From Actinoallomurus iriomotensis (lineage in GTDB: Bacteria; Actinomycetota; Actinomycetes; Streptosporangiales; Streptosporangiaceae): a DNA stretch of 64,000 nt. This document shows positions 8,291-17,258 of this stretch, one piece after another; the stretch's first letter is position 1, and the number at the start of each line of letters is the position of its first letter. Position numbers and translations under genes: made by a program. Where the stretch lies: positions 62,001 to 126,000 of the forward strand of contig NZ_BSTJ01000005.1 in assembly GCF_030269445.1 (NCBI RefSeq), written 5' to 3'. The notes beneath the pieces are model-generated. The model saw only the letters and a list, made by a program, of their open reading frames with translations, made no database searches and was not told the DNA's origin.

Positions 8291-10789
8291 GTGAAAGCGG
8301 TTGTGATGGCGGGTGGGGAAGGGACGCGGCTGCGGCCCATGACGGCCAACCAGCCGAAGCCACTGCTTCCGGTGGTCAACAAGCCGATCATGGAACACGT
8401 GCTGCGCCTGCTGAAGCGGCACGGCTTCACCGAGACCGTCGTGACGGTGCAGTTCCTCGCCGCGCTCGTGCGCAACTACTTCGGCGACGGCGAAGAGATC
8501 GGCATGAGCCTCAGCTACGCGACCGAGGAGATGCCGCTCGGCACCGCCGGCAGCGTCAAGAACGCCCAGGACGCCCTGCGCGACGAGCGCTTCCTGGTGA
8601 TCTCCGGCGACGCGCTCACCGACATCGACCTGACCGACCTGGTGCGCTTCCACAAGGAGAACGGGGCGCTCGTCACCATCGCGCTCAAGCGGGTGCCCAA
8701 CCCGCTGGAGTTCGGGATCATCATCATCGATGACGACGGCCGGGTGCAGCGGTTCCTGGAGAAGCCGACGTGGGGGCAGGTCTTCTCCGACACCGCCAAC
8801 ACCGGCATCTACGTCATGGAGCCCGAGGTCCTCGACCACGTCGCGGCGGGCGAGTCGGTCGACTGGTCGGGCGACGTGTTCCCCAAGCTCCTCGCCGAGG
8901 GCGCCCCGCTGTACGGCTACGTCGCCGACGGCTACTGGGAGGACGTCGGCACCCACGAGAGCTACCTCAAGGCCCAGGCCGACATGCTGTCGGGCAAGAT
9001 CGACATCGAGCCCGACGGCTTCGAGGTCTCCCCGGGCGTCTGGGTCGCCGAAGGGGCGGAGGTCGACTCCGAGGCGGTGCTGAAGGGCCCGCTCTACATC
9101 GGCGACTACGCCAAGGTCGAGGCGGGCGCCGAGCTGCGGGAGTACACCGTGCTCGGCAGCAACGTCGTGGTCAAGGAGGGCGCGTTCCTGCACCGCGCCG
9201 TCGTGCACGACAACGTCTTCATCGGGCCGTCCACGAACCTCCGCGGCTGCGTCGTCGGCAAGAACACCGACGTCATGGCCGGCGCCCGCATCGAGGAGGG
9301 CGCGGTCATCGGCGACGAGTGCGTGATCGAGTCCGAGGCGTACGTCTCCAGTGACGTCAAGGTGTACCCGTTCAAGACGATCGAGGCCGGGGCGGTCGTC
9401 AACACGAGCGTCATCTGGGAGTCGCGTGGCCAGCGCACGCTGTTCGGCCCGCGCGGCGTCTCCGGCCTGATCAACGTGGAGATCACCCCGGAGCTCGCGG
9501 TACGGCTCGCCAGCGCGTACGCCACGACCCTGAAGAAGGGCGCCGGCGTCACCGCCTCACGCGACGCCTCACGTGCCGCCCGCACGCTCAACCGGGCCGT
9601 GCAGAGCGCGCTCACGGCCAGCGCGATCAACGTACGGGACCTGGAGGCGTGCCCGATCCCGGTCGCGCGGTACGAGACGGCGCGTGAGGACTGCGCCGGC
9701 GGCATCGTGATCCGCACGACGCCCGGCGACTCCCAGGGCGTCGACATCGTCTTCCTCGACGAGCACGGTGCCGACCTGTCCCAGGCGGCCCAGCGGAAGC
9801 TGGAGCGGGTGTTCGGGCGGCAGGAGTACCGCCGCGCGTTCCCCGGCGAGATCGCCGAGCTGACCTACCCCTCCCGCGTCGTGGAGACCTACGTCCGCGA
9901 CCTGCAGCGCTGCATCGACATGCGCGGCGTCCGCGAGGCCGAGCTCAAGATCGTCATCGACTGCGCGGGCGGCACCGCGTCGCTCGTCCTGCCGCAGCTC
10001 CTCGGCCGCCTCGGCGTCGAGGTCCTCACCGTCAACAACCGGCTCGACGAGGTGTCGCCCACCGAGACCCTCGCCGAGCGCATGCGCGACCTGCAGCGCC
10101 TCGGCGAGCTCGTGTCGTCCTCCCGCGCGGCGTTCGGCGTGCGGTTCGACCCGGTCGGGGAGCGCATCACCCTCGTCAACGAGAACGGCGAGCTGATCAG
10201 CGACGACCGCGGCCTCCTCGTCGTGCTCGACCTGGTCGCCTCCGAGCGCCGGGCCGGCCGCGTCGCCCTCCCGGTCACCACGACGCGGGTCGCCGAGCAG
10301 GTGTGCCGCTTCCACGGCGTGCAGGTCGAGTGGACCTCCACCTCGCAGGACGTGCTGACCAAGGCCGCCGCCGCGGAGGACAACATCTTCGCCGGTGACG
10401 GGCGCGGAGGGTTCATCATCCCGGAGTTCAGCCCGACCGTGGACGGCATCGCCGCGTTCATCCGGATGCTCGGGCTGGTCGCCCGCACCCGCCTGACCCT
10501 GTCCCAGATCGACCACCGGATCCCCGAGGCGCACCTGCTCAAGCGGTCCGTGCCCACACCCTGGGCGGCCAAGGGCAGCGTGATGCGTCACGTCGTGGAG
10601 GCCGCCGGCACCCGGCGGGTCGACACCACCGACGGCGTACGCGTCATCGAGGACGACACGAGCTGGATCCTGGTGCTGCCGGACCCGGCGGAGGCCGTCA
10701 CGCACCTGTGGGCCGAGGGCGCCGACCGGGACACCGCCCAGGACCTCCTGCAGGACTGGGCGCGCGTGGTCGAGAGCGCCGGTAGTTGA
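8291..10789 (+). CDS. Mannose-1-phosphate guanylyltransferase fused to a degenerate phosphomannomutase domain
   Basis: The product is 832 residues from GTG 8291, chosen because AAAGGAG lies eight bases upstream; an in-frame GTG nine bases earlier lacks that spacing. Residues 1-230 are a nucleotidyltransferase with the AGGEGTRLRP loop and LVISGDALTDID metal site, making GDP-mannose or a related sugar nucleotide. Residues about 250-380 are left-handed beta-helix hexapeptide repeats. Residues about 385-832 match the phosphomannomutase fold, but the phosphoserine loop reads IRTTPGDSQGVD instead of TASHNP, and the metal loop is AGDGRGGF. This half is therefore probably not a functional mutase and may be regulatory or structural. 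The downstream hydrolase overlaps its stop (TTGA). Confidence 0.88.
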   Translation: MKAVVMAGGEGTRLRPMTANQPKPLLPVVNKPIMEHVLRLLKRHGFTETVVTVQFLAALVRNYFGDGEEIGMSLSYATEEMPLGTAGSVKNAQDALRDERFLVISGDALTDIDLTDLVRFHKENGALVTIALKRVPNPLEFGIIIIDDDGRVQRFLEKPTWGQVFSDTANTGIYVMEPEVLDHVAAGESVDWSGDVFPKLLAEGAPLYGYVADGYWEDVGTHESYLKAQADMLSGKIDIEPDGFEVSPGVWVAEGAEVDSEAVLKGPLYIGDYAKVEAGAELREYTVLGSNVVVKEGAFLHRAVVHDNVFIGPSTNLRGCVVGKNTDVMAGARIEEGAVIGDECVIESEAYVSSDVKVYPFKTIEAGAVVNTSVIWESRGQRTLFGPRGVSGLINVEITPELAVRLASAYATTLKKGAGVTASRDASRAARTLNRAVQSALTASAINVRDLEACPIPVARYETAREDCAGGIVIRTTPGDSQGVDIVFLDEHGADLSQAAQRKLERVFGRQEYRRAFPGEIAELTYPSRVVETYVRDLQRCIDMRGVREAELKIVIDCAGGTASLVLPQLLGRLGVEVLTVNNRLDEVSPTETLAERMRDLQRLGELVSSSRAAFGVRFDPVGERITLVNENGELISDDRGLLVVLDLVASERRAGRVALPVTTTRVAEQVCRFHGVQVEWTSTSQDVLTKAAAAEDNIFAGDGRGGFIIPEFSPTVDGIAAFIRMLGLVARTRLTLSQIDHRIPEAHLLKRSVPTPWAAKGSVMRHVVEAAGTRRVDTTDGVRVIEDDTSWILVLPDPAEAVTHLWAEGADRDTAQDLLQDWARVVESAGS

Positions 10790-11799
10790 TCAGCGCGGAA
10801 GAGACCGCCGGCGCACCGGCGGCCGGCACGCACGCCCCGCGGGGGCGGTCCCGTGCCCGGCGGTGGCTGCGGCGCCTGGCGGCGGCCGCCGCGGTGCTCG
10901 TCGTCGCCGTCACGGTCTTCTCGTTCGCCTACAACGCGGCGACGGCCGGCCGTGCGCGTCCCCCGGCCGGGCTGACGTACGTGCGGACCGGCGACCTGAT
11001 GACCCGGTACCGCGTGTGGGGGAGCGGCGGCTCGCCGATCGTGCTCGTGCACGGCGCCGCGGAGTCCGCCGACACCTGGGCGCGTCTCGCGCCGTTCCTC
11101 GCCCGCGACCACCGCGTGTACGCCATCGACCTGGACGGCGCCGGCTACACGACCCGCCGCGGACCGTACACGGTGGACCACCAGACGCGGCAGCTGCTGG
11201 CGTTCCTGGACGCGATGCGGCTGGACCGCCCGGTGCTGGCCGGCCACTCGGCCGGCGCCGCGATCGTGGCCGAGGCGGTGCTGCGCGCTCCCACGCGTGC
11301 CGGCGGGCTGCTGCTCCTCGACGGCGACGCGCTGGCCGGTGGCGCCGGCCCTCCGTCGTTCGTCCACCACCTGGTCATCCCGCCGTACCGCACCACGCTC
11401 CTGCGGATGGTCGTGCGCTCGGACCGGCTGATTCGAACGATCTACTCCAGCCAGTGCGGGCCGGCGTGCCCGCGCCTGGACGCCGCCGGGCTCGACGTGT
11501 GGCGCCGTCCGTACGAGGTCGCCGGGGCGGAGGCGGGAGTCTGGGGCATGCTGCGGTACGGCGTCGCGGGCCTGCCGGCGAGCCGGCTGGGGCTGCTGCG
11601 CGGGGTGAACCTGCCCAAGGCGGTCGTGTACGGCGCGGAGGACCACGTCTTCAGCAAGACGTCGGCGGCCGACACGGCCCGGCGGATCGGAGCCCCGCCG
11701 CCCACCCTCATCCCGGGCGCTCGCCACCTGACCATGATCTCCTCGCCGGACCAGGTGGCCCGCGCCGTCGAGGCCCTCGCGGCGCCGCGCCGCCCCTGA
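10786..11799 (+). CDS. Membrane-anchored alpha/beta hydrolase
   Basis: This 337-residue hydrolase starts at a TTG overlapping the stop of the upstream guanylyltransferase gene, which indicates translational coupling. An arginine-rich leader and one transmembrane helix (about residues 28-50) suggest anchoring with the catalytic domain outside the membrane. Catalytic elements are the oxyanion motif VLVHGAAES, the nucleophile elbow GHSAGAA, an acid region VYGAEDHVF, and a late GARHLTM histidine. The sequence SSQCGPACPRLD has two nearby cysteines that could pair outside the membrane. The substrate is unknown. Its operon position after lipid and sugar-nucleotide genes hints at envelope metabolism. 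Confidence 0.82.
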   Translation: MISAEETAGAPAAGTHAPRGRSRARRWLRRLAAAAAVLVVAVTVFSFAYNAATAGRARPPAGLTYVRTGDLMTRYRVWGSGGSPIVLVHGAAESADTWARLAPFLARDHRVYAIDLDGAGYTTRRGPYTVDHQTRQLLAFLDAMRLDRPVLAGHSAGAAIVAEAVLRAPTRAGGLLLLDGDALAGGAGPPSFVHHLVIPPYRTTLLRMVVRSDRLIRTIYSSQCGPACPRLDAAGLDVWRRPYEVAGAEAGVWGMLRYGVAGLPASRLGLLRGVNLPKAVVYGAEDHVFSKTSAADTARRIGAPPPTLIPGARHLTMISSPDQVARAVEALAAPRRP

Positions 11800-11806
11800 G
11801 GGCCTC

Positions 11807-12217
11807 TCAGCGAGCGCGTACGCGGCGGAGGCGGCCGCTGACCAGGACCGGGCCCGCGTGCACGGTCACCCCGGCGAAGCCGCCCGCGGCCTCGGCCACC
11901 CAGTAGATGCCCTCGATGACGACCCCTGGGATTTGCCGCACCGCCGGCCTGAGCCCGCCGGTGGTGAACCCCGCGGTGACCGACGTCGTCCCGGCGGGGA
12001 GCTGACCCCAGGCGAGGGCCCAGGGCGCGCCGCCGCGCGGGCTGCGCCACGCCCCGCGCAGGACCGAGACCGACACGGGCGTGGCGACGCAGACGTCCGC
12101 CATGCGGGAGCCCTCGTACACCTCCAGGGCCGCCCGGTCGGCGGTGCTCCGGCCCACCCGGACCGTCCAGCCGCTGATCGGCAGCCGCAGGAGCGGAACC
12201 TCCCCCGTGTGTCCCAT
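11807..12217 (-). CDS. Hypothetical beta-rich protein
   Basis: This 136-residue protein matches no family I recognise. It alternates short hydrophobic and polar stretches (SGWTVRVGRSTADRAALEVYEG, VIEGIYWVAEAAGGFAGVTVHAG), suggesting an all-beta fold, and has no signal peptide or membrane helix. It converges on the membrane-anchored hydrolase with a 7-bp gap and shares its direction with the 2H phosphoesterase gene, 73 bp away. Codon usage is typical of the genome, so it looks like a real gene. Confidence 0.55.
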   Translation of the reverse strand: MGHTGEVPLLRLPISGWTVRVGRSTADRAALEVYEGSRMADVCVATPVSVSVLRGAWRSPRGGAPWALAWGQLPAGTTSVTAGFTTGGLRPAVRQIPGVVIEGIYWVAEAAGGFAGVTVHAGPVLVSGRLRRVRAR

Positions 12218-12290
12218 CGATGACCCCCACCGTCGGAGTGTGTCGGGGTCCAGTCCACCGGCGGGTCCTGGGGAACACGTGCGAACATGC

Positions 12291-12848
12291 TCAGAGTTCC
12301 CTGTGAGTTCGCCCCGGACGCGCGCCGTCTCCCAGCGGGAACCCGGCGACGGTGTGCCAGGAGTCCGCCTCCGGCGATCCCACGACGAGAGAGACCGCGT
12401 CGACGGAGGTCCGGATCGGCAGGTGCGCCGCGACGGCCTCGGCGGCCCGCTCCAGCAGGTGGCGGGGCGCGTCGTGCCCGATCGTCAGGTGCGGTGCCGA
12501 GTCGGGATGCGCGCCACCGTACGGGGGAGTCTCGGGGAACCGCTCCCAGATCGCCGCGGTGAGCGCCCGGAACGGTTCGGCGGGCTCGGGCGCCAGCCAT
12601 ACGACCGCGTCGCCGAACCAGCGGACGCTCCGCAGTGTCATCGCGAACCGCGGCACGCGGGCGACCGCGCCGGCGACACGGGCGAGCACCTCGTCGTCGA
12701 TCCGGCCGGGCGGCAGGAACGGGTAGAGCACCGTGACGTGCGCGAGCACGCCCCAGGAGGCGGCGGTGTCGAGCGATGCCCGGTGCGGGCCGACCGCCTC
12801 ATCGGCCTCGGGCACCGGTACGATCAGCGCGCTCTGCGTCGGGGGCAT
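12291..12848 (-). CDS. 2'-5' RNA ligase / 2H phosphoesterase superfamily protein
   Basis: From ATG 12848 the protein has 185 residues and carries both histidine signatures of the 2H superfamily: HVTVLYPF at H37 and HLTIGH at H120. Members act on 2',3'-cyclic phosphates or 2'-5' RNA linkages, or simply bind nucleotides. The frame is open a further 200 codons upstream, but that stretch overlaps the divergent DUF881 gene and has shadow composition. The start is therefore placed at the methionine just before the first conserved strand. It is divergently transcribed from the DUF881 gene (108-bp spacer). Confidence 0.82.
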   Translation of the reverse strand: MPPTQSALIVPVPEADEAVGPHRASLDTAASWGVLAHVTVLYPFLPPGRIDDEVLARVAGAVARVPRFAMTLRSVRWFGDAVVWLAPEPAEPFRALTAAIWERFPETPPYGGAHPDSAPHLTIGHDAPRHLLERAAEAVAAHLPIRTSVDAVSLVVGSPEADSWHTVAGFPLGDGARPGRTHREL

Positions 12849-12956
12849 GACGGAAGTGTCCGGCGGCCTCGCGCACCCGTCCACCCGATACTCTTCGCGT
12901 CTCGCGTCGGCGGACCCCGGTCCGACCGGTGGCGCGACCTTGCCACAATAAGGCGG

Positions 12957-13817
12957 ATGAGCGAACCGGGAGTGAAGAGGCGGTGGGACCGGCCGGACGC
13001 CTCCATGTCGCTGCTCGCCGACCTGCTGTCCGGTTCCGGCCTCGACCCCGGGTACGAGGAGGCCGCCGCGCGGCGGGCCGCCGCGGGTGGCGCCGGCCGG
13101 TCCGGGCGCGCCGGGCGGGCGTCGCGGCTGCTGGCCGCGACCCTGCTCCTCGGGCTGCTCGGCGCCATGGCGGTCATCCAGGTACGCCGGGGAGCGCCGG
13201 TCGCCGAACGCCAGCGCGACGCCCTGATCGCGCAGATCCGCCAGCGCACCGACGAGACCGCCTCCCTCCAGCGGCAGGCCGAAGCCCTGCAACGGCAGAC
13301 CGAGAGCCTCCGCCGGTCGGCGCTGGCGAGCAGCGACGCCGGCCAGAACGCCCGCCAGTCGCTCGACCGGGCCGCCGGCCAGGCCGCGGCGGCGCCCGCC
13401 ACCGGCACCGCGGCGGTCGTCACGGTGGACGACTCCCACACCGCGCGCGGCGCGACCGCCCAGCAGGACGGCCACATCTACGACCAGGACCTGCAGCGGC
13501 TCGTCAACGGGCTCTGGGCGGCCGGCGCGACGGCGATCGCCATCAACGGCCAGCGGATGACCGCCACGACCGCGATCCGCTCCGCCGGCGACGCCATCCT
13601 GGTCGACTACCAGCCGCTCTCACCCCCGTACGTCGTGACCGCCCTCGGCGACGGCCTGGACAAGACCTTCGCCGGTTCCGCGGCGGGCCGCGCCTTCCGT
13701 ACCCTCAAGGCCACGTTCGGCATACGCTTCGACATTCGCCAGGAGGACGACGTGCGGCTCCCCGCGGCACCCGCCCCGCGCCTCCGCTACGCCCAGCCGG
13801 AGGAGACCCCCAAGTGA
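12957..13817 (+). CDS. DUF881 protein with coiled coil
   Basis: This 286-residue membrane protein has a cytoplasmic N-terminal tail, one transmembrane helix (about 62-82), a heptad-rich coiled coil (ALQRQTESLRR region, about 95-135), then the extracytoplasmic DUF881 domain. That domain contains VVTVDDSHT and NGLWAAGATAIAINGQRM. The first of two DUF881 proteins flanking a small basic protein, it corresponds to M. tuberculosis Rv1823. Genes of this trio are co-conserved with envelope and division functions, but their biochemical role is not established. The start at 12957 follows AAGGCGG. Its stop overlaps the GTG of the next gene. Confidence 0.88.
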   Translation: MSEPGVKRRWDRPDASMSLLADLLSGSGLDPGYEEAAARRAAAGGAGRSGRAGRASRLLAATLLLGLLGAMAVIQVRRGAPVAERQRDALIAQIRQRTDETASLQRQAEALQRQTESLRRSALASSDAGQNARQSLDRAAGQAAAAPATGTAAVVTVDDSHTARGATAQQDGHIYDQDLQRLVNGLWAAGATAIAINGQRMTATTAIRSAGDAILVDYQPLSPPYVVTALGDGLDKTFAGSAAGRAFRTLKATFGIRFDIRQEDDVRLPAAPAPRLRYAQPEETPK

Positions 13818-14146
13818 TCGCCCTCATCGGCCTCGCGGCCGGAGTCGTGCTCGGCTTCGTCTTCCACCCCGGGGTGCCGCTGTGGCTGCAGCCGTACCTG
13901 CCGATCGCGATCGTGGCCGCGCTCGACGCCATGTTCGGCGGCCTGCGGGCCCGGCTCGACGGCGTTTTCGACGACAAGGTGTTCGTCGTGTCGTTCCTCA
14001 GCAACACGATCATCGCGGCGCTCATCGTGTTCTTCGGCGACCAGCTCGGCGTGGGCTCGCAGCTGTCCACGGGCGTCGTGGTCGTCCTCGGCATCCGCAT
14101 CTTCTCCAACGTCGCCGCGATCCGGCGGAAGCTCTTCCAGGCATGA
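13814..14146 (+). CDS. sbp: Small basic protein Sbp (DUF1290)
   Basis: This 110-residue, almost entirely hydrophobic protein has three predicted membrane helices (LAAGVVLGFVF, YLPIAIVAALDAMFG, FLSNTIIAALIVFFG) and the conserved GGLRARLDGVFDDKVFV loop between them. It corresponds to M. tuberculosis Rv1824 and B. subtilis Sbp, found beside division and peptidoglycan genes. GTG 13814 overlaps the upstream stop (GTGA), and its own stop overlaps the next start (ATGA), so the three genes form one coupled unit. Confidence 0.9.
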   Translation: MIALIGLAAGVVLGFVFHPGVPLWLQPYLPIAIVAALDAMFGGLRARLDGVFDDKVFVVSFLSNTIIAALIVFFGDQLGVGSQLSTGVVVVLGIRIFSNVAAIRRKLFQA

Positions 14147-14844
14147 GCGAGCAGAGCGGCGAGAACGACGCCGGCGGGCGGAAGGGGTTGCTGCGCCCGC
14201 GCCTCAACCGCGGACAGCTGATCGTCGCGGTGCTGTGCGCGGTGCTCGGCTTCGCCGTCGCCGCCCAGGTGCGCTCCAACGACAAGGACACCAAGTTCGC
14301 CACCGCGCGCCAGGACGAGCTCGTCGGCATCCTCGGCGACCTGTCGCAGCGCTCGGACCGGCTGCGCTCCGACATCCGCGACCTGGACGCCACCAAGTCC
14401 GGACTCCAGCACGACGCCCAGGGGCAGGCCGCGCTCGAGGACGCCCGCCGCCGCGCCACGACGTACGGCATCCTCGCGGGCACGCTGCCCGCCACCGGCC
14501 CGGGGATCGAGCTGACCATCAACGACCCGCAGGGCCGGGTGCGCGCCGCCTCCCTCCTCGACACGCTGGAGGAGCTGCGCGACGCGGGCGCCGAGGTCGT
14601 CCAGGTCGGCGACGTACGCGTGGGCGTGAGCACCTACTTCACCGACCCGTCCGGGGGCGGGGTGATGGCCGACGGGCACCTGCTCACGCCGCCGTACCGG
14701 TTCCTGGTCATCGGCGACCCGCACACGCTCGCGACCGCGATGAACATCCCCGGGGGCGTCCTGCGGACGCTGCACAACAGCGGCGCCGACGGGGTGGTCG
14801 CACAGCGTGAGAAAATCACCGTTCAGGCGGTAAGATCACCGTAG
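14143..14844 (+). CDS. DUF881 protein (second copy)
   Basis: This 233-residue DUF881 protein has a short cytoplasmic tail, one transmembrane helix (LIVAVLCAVLGFAVAAQV), a heptad region rich in Leu/Arg/Asp, then the conserved GPGIELTINDP...LLDTLEELRDAGAEVVQV and PYRFLVIGDPHTL motifs. It corresponds to Rv1825. The ATG start overlaps the sbp stop. A pair of DUF881 proteins around Sbp suggests a membrane complex (inference). Confidence 0.88.
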   Translation: MSEQSGENDAGGRKGLLRPRLNRGQLIVAVLCAVLGFAVAAQVRSNDKDTKFATARQDELVGILGDLSQRSDRLRSDIRDLDATKSGLQHDAQGQAALEDARRRATTYGILAGTLPATGPGIELTINDPQGRVRAASLLDTLEELRDAGAEVVQVGDVRVGVSTYFTDPSGGGVMADGHLLTPPYRFLVIGDPHTLATAMNIPGGVLRTLHNSGADGVVAQREKITVQAVRSP

Positions 14845-15166
14845 GCGGTCGCCTGATCCACTACTTTCGGTAGCGAGAGGTACGCCTGGTTCTTCCCCCG
14901 GCGCGGCGGCATGGACCGGCGATCACTGCCGGCGGTAGCTTGAGGACAGACCACGCCTGTCGTGGTTGACCCCTCGGGCGTTGCCGCGTAAGTTGCGGCA
15001 ACCGTCGTCGTGGCGGGTGAGGAACGAAACGGGCGTCATCGCCGACGGCGCTCGGAGGGGGATGGTGTGCTGGGCACCGAGCGGACCACGGTGCCGAGCG
15101 CTCGTCCTCCGCGCCGTACGGTGCCACTGGCACACCGAGGCCATAGGTAGGAGGCCGAGCCGATAA
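14845..15166 (+). other. 322-bp spacer where gcvH would be expected; contains a promoter
   Basis: In the collinear mycobacterial block a glycine cleavage H-protein gene lies between the second DUF881 gene and garA. No reading frame in this spacer shows an H-protein lipoyl motif or any coherent protein. The only clear feature is a sigma-70-like promoter near its centre. Confidence 0.6.
14966..14994 (+). promoter_or_regulatory. Sigma-70/HrdB-type promoter candidate for garA-ftsR
   Basis: TTGACC (14966-14971) and TAAGTT (14989-14994) are separated by 17 bases, a near-consensus housekeeping promoter for a high-GC actinomycete. It points toward garA and would give a leader of about 165 nt. Confidence 0.55.
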
Positions 15167-15718
15167 ATGCCGAGCGTCTACTGCACGCAGTGTGGTCACG
15201 CCAACCCGGATGATGCGCGCTTCTGCTCGAACTGCGGCACGCCGCTGACGCGTAGCGTTCCTCCGCCGGTGATGGGCGAGCCGAACGACTCCACGTCGAC
15301 GATATCGCTGGGCGCCGTCGACGTCGCGGAGCCGGACGCGGGCGACGAACTGCCCGCCGATCAGACCGGGGTCGAGGCCCTCCCGCCGAACACCGCGCTC
15401 CTCGTCGTCAAGCGAGGGCCGAACGCCGGGAGCCGCTTCCTTCTCGACAGCGACAGCACCACCGCGGGCCGTCACCCCGACAGCGACATCTTCCTCGACG
15501 ACGTGACGGTGTCCCGCCGGCACGCCGAGTTCTACCGTCGCGGTCCTCAGTTCTCCGTGCGCGACGTGGGCAGCCTCAACGGCACCTACGTCAACCGCGA
15601 GCGGATCGACGAGGCGGGCCTGTCCGGCGGTGACGAGGTCCAGATCGGCAAGTTCCGGCTGGTGTTCCTCACCAACCCGCAGCATGCCGCCGACGGGCGG
15701 CATCCAGGAGGGCTGTGA
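15167..15718 (+). CDS. garA: FHA-domain regulator GarA/OdhI-like with N-terminal zinc ribbon
   Basis: This 183-residue protein has an N-terminal zinc ribbon (C6-x2-C9 and C20-x2-C23) and a threonine-rich linker STSTIS at 42-47. That linker is positioned like the PknB/PknG phosphorylation site of GarA. The C-terminal forkhead-associated domain has GRHPDSDIFL, SRRHAEF and NGTYVNRERI. By family, unphosphorylated GarA binds and inhibits 2-oxoglutarate dehydrogenase and glutamate dehydrogenase, and phosphorylation makes the FHA domain bind its own tail. The zinc ribbon is an addition seen in streptomycete and related homologues but not in the mycobacterial protein. It precedes ftsR, matching Rv1827-Rv1828. 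Confidence 0.88.
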   Translation: MPSVYCTQCGHANPDDARFCSNCGTPLTRSVPPPVMGEPNDSTSTISLGAVDVAEPDAGDELPADQTGVEALPPNTALLVVKRGPNAGSRFLLDSDSTTAGRHPDSDIFLDDVTVSRRHAEFYRRGPQFSVRDVGSLNGTYVNRERIDEAGLSGGDEVQIGKFRLVFLTNPQHAADGRHPGGL

Positions 15719-15791
15719 GGGCGCTGGAGGCCTGGCCGCCCGGGGCGCGCGAGGGCCGCGCCACCGGGCCCGTTGAGCTTCGGGGGCGCGC

Positions 15792-16502
15792 ATGAGCGGT
15801 TCGGCCGCACGCGCGACGATGACGATCGGCGAGGTGCTGGGGCTCCTGTCCGCGGAGTTCCCCGACGTCACCGTCTCGAAGATCCGCTTCCTCGAGTCGG
15901 AGGGGCTGATCGAGCCCGAGCGCAGCCCGTCCGGCTACCGCAAGTTCGCCCCGGCCGACGTGGAACGCCTGCGGTTCATCCTGGCCGCGCAGCGTGACCA
16001 CTACCTGCCGCTGCGGGTCATCAAGGAACACCTCGACGCCGTCGACCGCGGGCAGAACCCTCCGCCGCTGGGCGAACACCGCCGCGCGCCGCGCGGCCTC
16101 GTCGCCACCGACAGCGTCCACGAGGACAGCGGCGACGTACGGCTCACGCGCCGGCAACTCCTCGACGCCACCGGGGTCGACCCCGAGGTGCTCGGGGAGC
16201 TGGAGGAGTTCGGGCTGGTCAGCCGGGTGAGCGGCCAATACGACGGCGACGCGCTGACCGTCGCGCGCGCGGCCGCGGCGCTGCGTTCCTTCGGCTTCGA
16301 ACCGCGCCACCTGCGGGCCGTCAAGGCGGCCGCCGACCGCGAGGTCGGCCTGATCGAGGCGGCCGTCGCCCCGACACTGCGCCAGCGCAGCCCGGGCGCC
16401 CACGCACGCGCCGCGGAGACCGCGAAGGAGATCGCGTCGCTGTCGCTGAAGCTGCACGCGGCCCTCGTCTCCACCGGCCTGCGGGCCACGCTCGAGCCCT
16501 GA
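15792..16502 (+). CDS. ftsR: MerR-family transcriptional regulator FtsR
   Basis: This 236-residue MerR-type activator has the N-terminal winged helix TIGEVLGLLSAEFPDVTVSKIRFLESEGL, with the YRKFAPADVERLRFI wing, and a dimerisation region VIKEHLDAV. An additional C-terminal alpha/beta domain (about 110-236) is characteristic of the actinobacterial Rv1828/FtsR family, which controls ftsZ expression in Corynebacterium. It has no metal-binding cysteines. It follows garA after 73 bp. Confidence 0.85.
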   Translation: MSGSAARATMTIGEVLGLLSAEFPDVTVSKIRFLESEGLIEPERSPSGYRKFAPADVERLRFILAAQRDHYLPLRVIKEHLDAVDRGQNPPPLGEHRRAPRGLVATDSVHEDSGDVRLTRRQLLDATGVDPEVLGELEEFGLVSRVSGQYDGDALTVARAAAALRSFGFEPRHLRAVKAAADREVGLIEAAVAPTLRQRSPGAHARAAETAKEIASLSLKLHAALVSTGLRATLEP

Positions 16503-16772
16503 GGCCTCCGGCGTCGTTCGGCCGGCCCGCGTCGGTTACTCGGCGCGTTCCTCTGGACACCCTCTGTGGCGGCACGCCCGGAGTCCACACGGGTGCGAGG
16601 AAGATCACGACGCTGCCGGCCGCCCGTCTCGCCGGGTGCGCGTGGCCTCGATCAGGCCCGTACGCCCGGTGAAGCGGGCGGATCCGGCCGTCCACGGCGC
16701 TCCGGCCCGGCCCGGCCGGGGTGTACGTTGGGCTAAAGGGTTTCGGGTAAGCCGTCTCAGCAGGGAGCCGCA

Positions 16773-17243
16773 GTGAAGCAGATGGAGGTCGTCGGCGTAC
16801 GGGTCGAGATGCCCTCCAACCAGCCCATCGTGCTGCTGAAGGAGACGGATGGGGACCGTTACCTGCCCATCTGGATCGGAGCGGTGGAGGCCACCGCGAT
16901 CGCCTTCGCCCAGCAGGGTGTGCTGCCCGCGCGTCCGCTCACTCATGATCTGTTCCGTGACGTCCTGGACGCCTTCGAGGTCCAGCTCCGCACCGTGAAC
17001 ATCACCGCCCTGCGGGAGGGCATCTTCTTCGCCGACCTGGTCTTCTCCAACGGCGTCGAGGTCAGCGCCCGCCCCTCGGACTCGATCGCCCTGGCACTGC
17101 GCACCGGCGCGTCGATCTTCGCCAGCGAGGACGTGCTGGAGGAGGCCGGCGTCGCGATCCCGGACGAGCAGGAGGACGAGGTCGAGAAGTTCCGCGAGTT
17201 CCTCGACACGATCTCTCCCGAGGACTTCGGCCGCGCCACCTGA
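16773..17243 (+). CDS. Bifunctional nuclease family protein (DUF151)
   Basis: This 156-residue acidic protein matches the DUF151/BFN family, with MPSNQPIVLLKE, YLPIWIGAVEATAIAFAQQG, and PSDSIALALRTGA near residue 105. Plant and archaeal relatives have nuclease activity, while the bacterial role is unproven. The GTG start at 16773 follows AGGGAGCCGC. It corresponds to Rv1829 in the conserved order between FtsR and the second MerR gene. The 270-bp upstream spacer holds no other gene. Confidence 0.88.
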   Translation: MKQMEVVGVRVEMPSNQPIVLLKETDGDRYLPIWIGAVEATAIAFAQQGVLPARPLTHDLFRDVLDAFEVQLRTVNITALREGIFFADLVFSNGVEVSARPSDSIALALRTGASIFASEDVLEEAGVAIPDEQEDEVEKFREFLDTISPEDFGRAT

Positions 17244-17258
17244 GCCACCCGCGCTGTC

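Noticed and set aside
12081-12956. Upstream extension of the first DUF881 gene
   Set aside because: Opposite to the 2H phosphoesterase and a hypothetical gene; no coding character and no ribosome binding site; ATG 12957 fits family N-termini.
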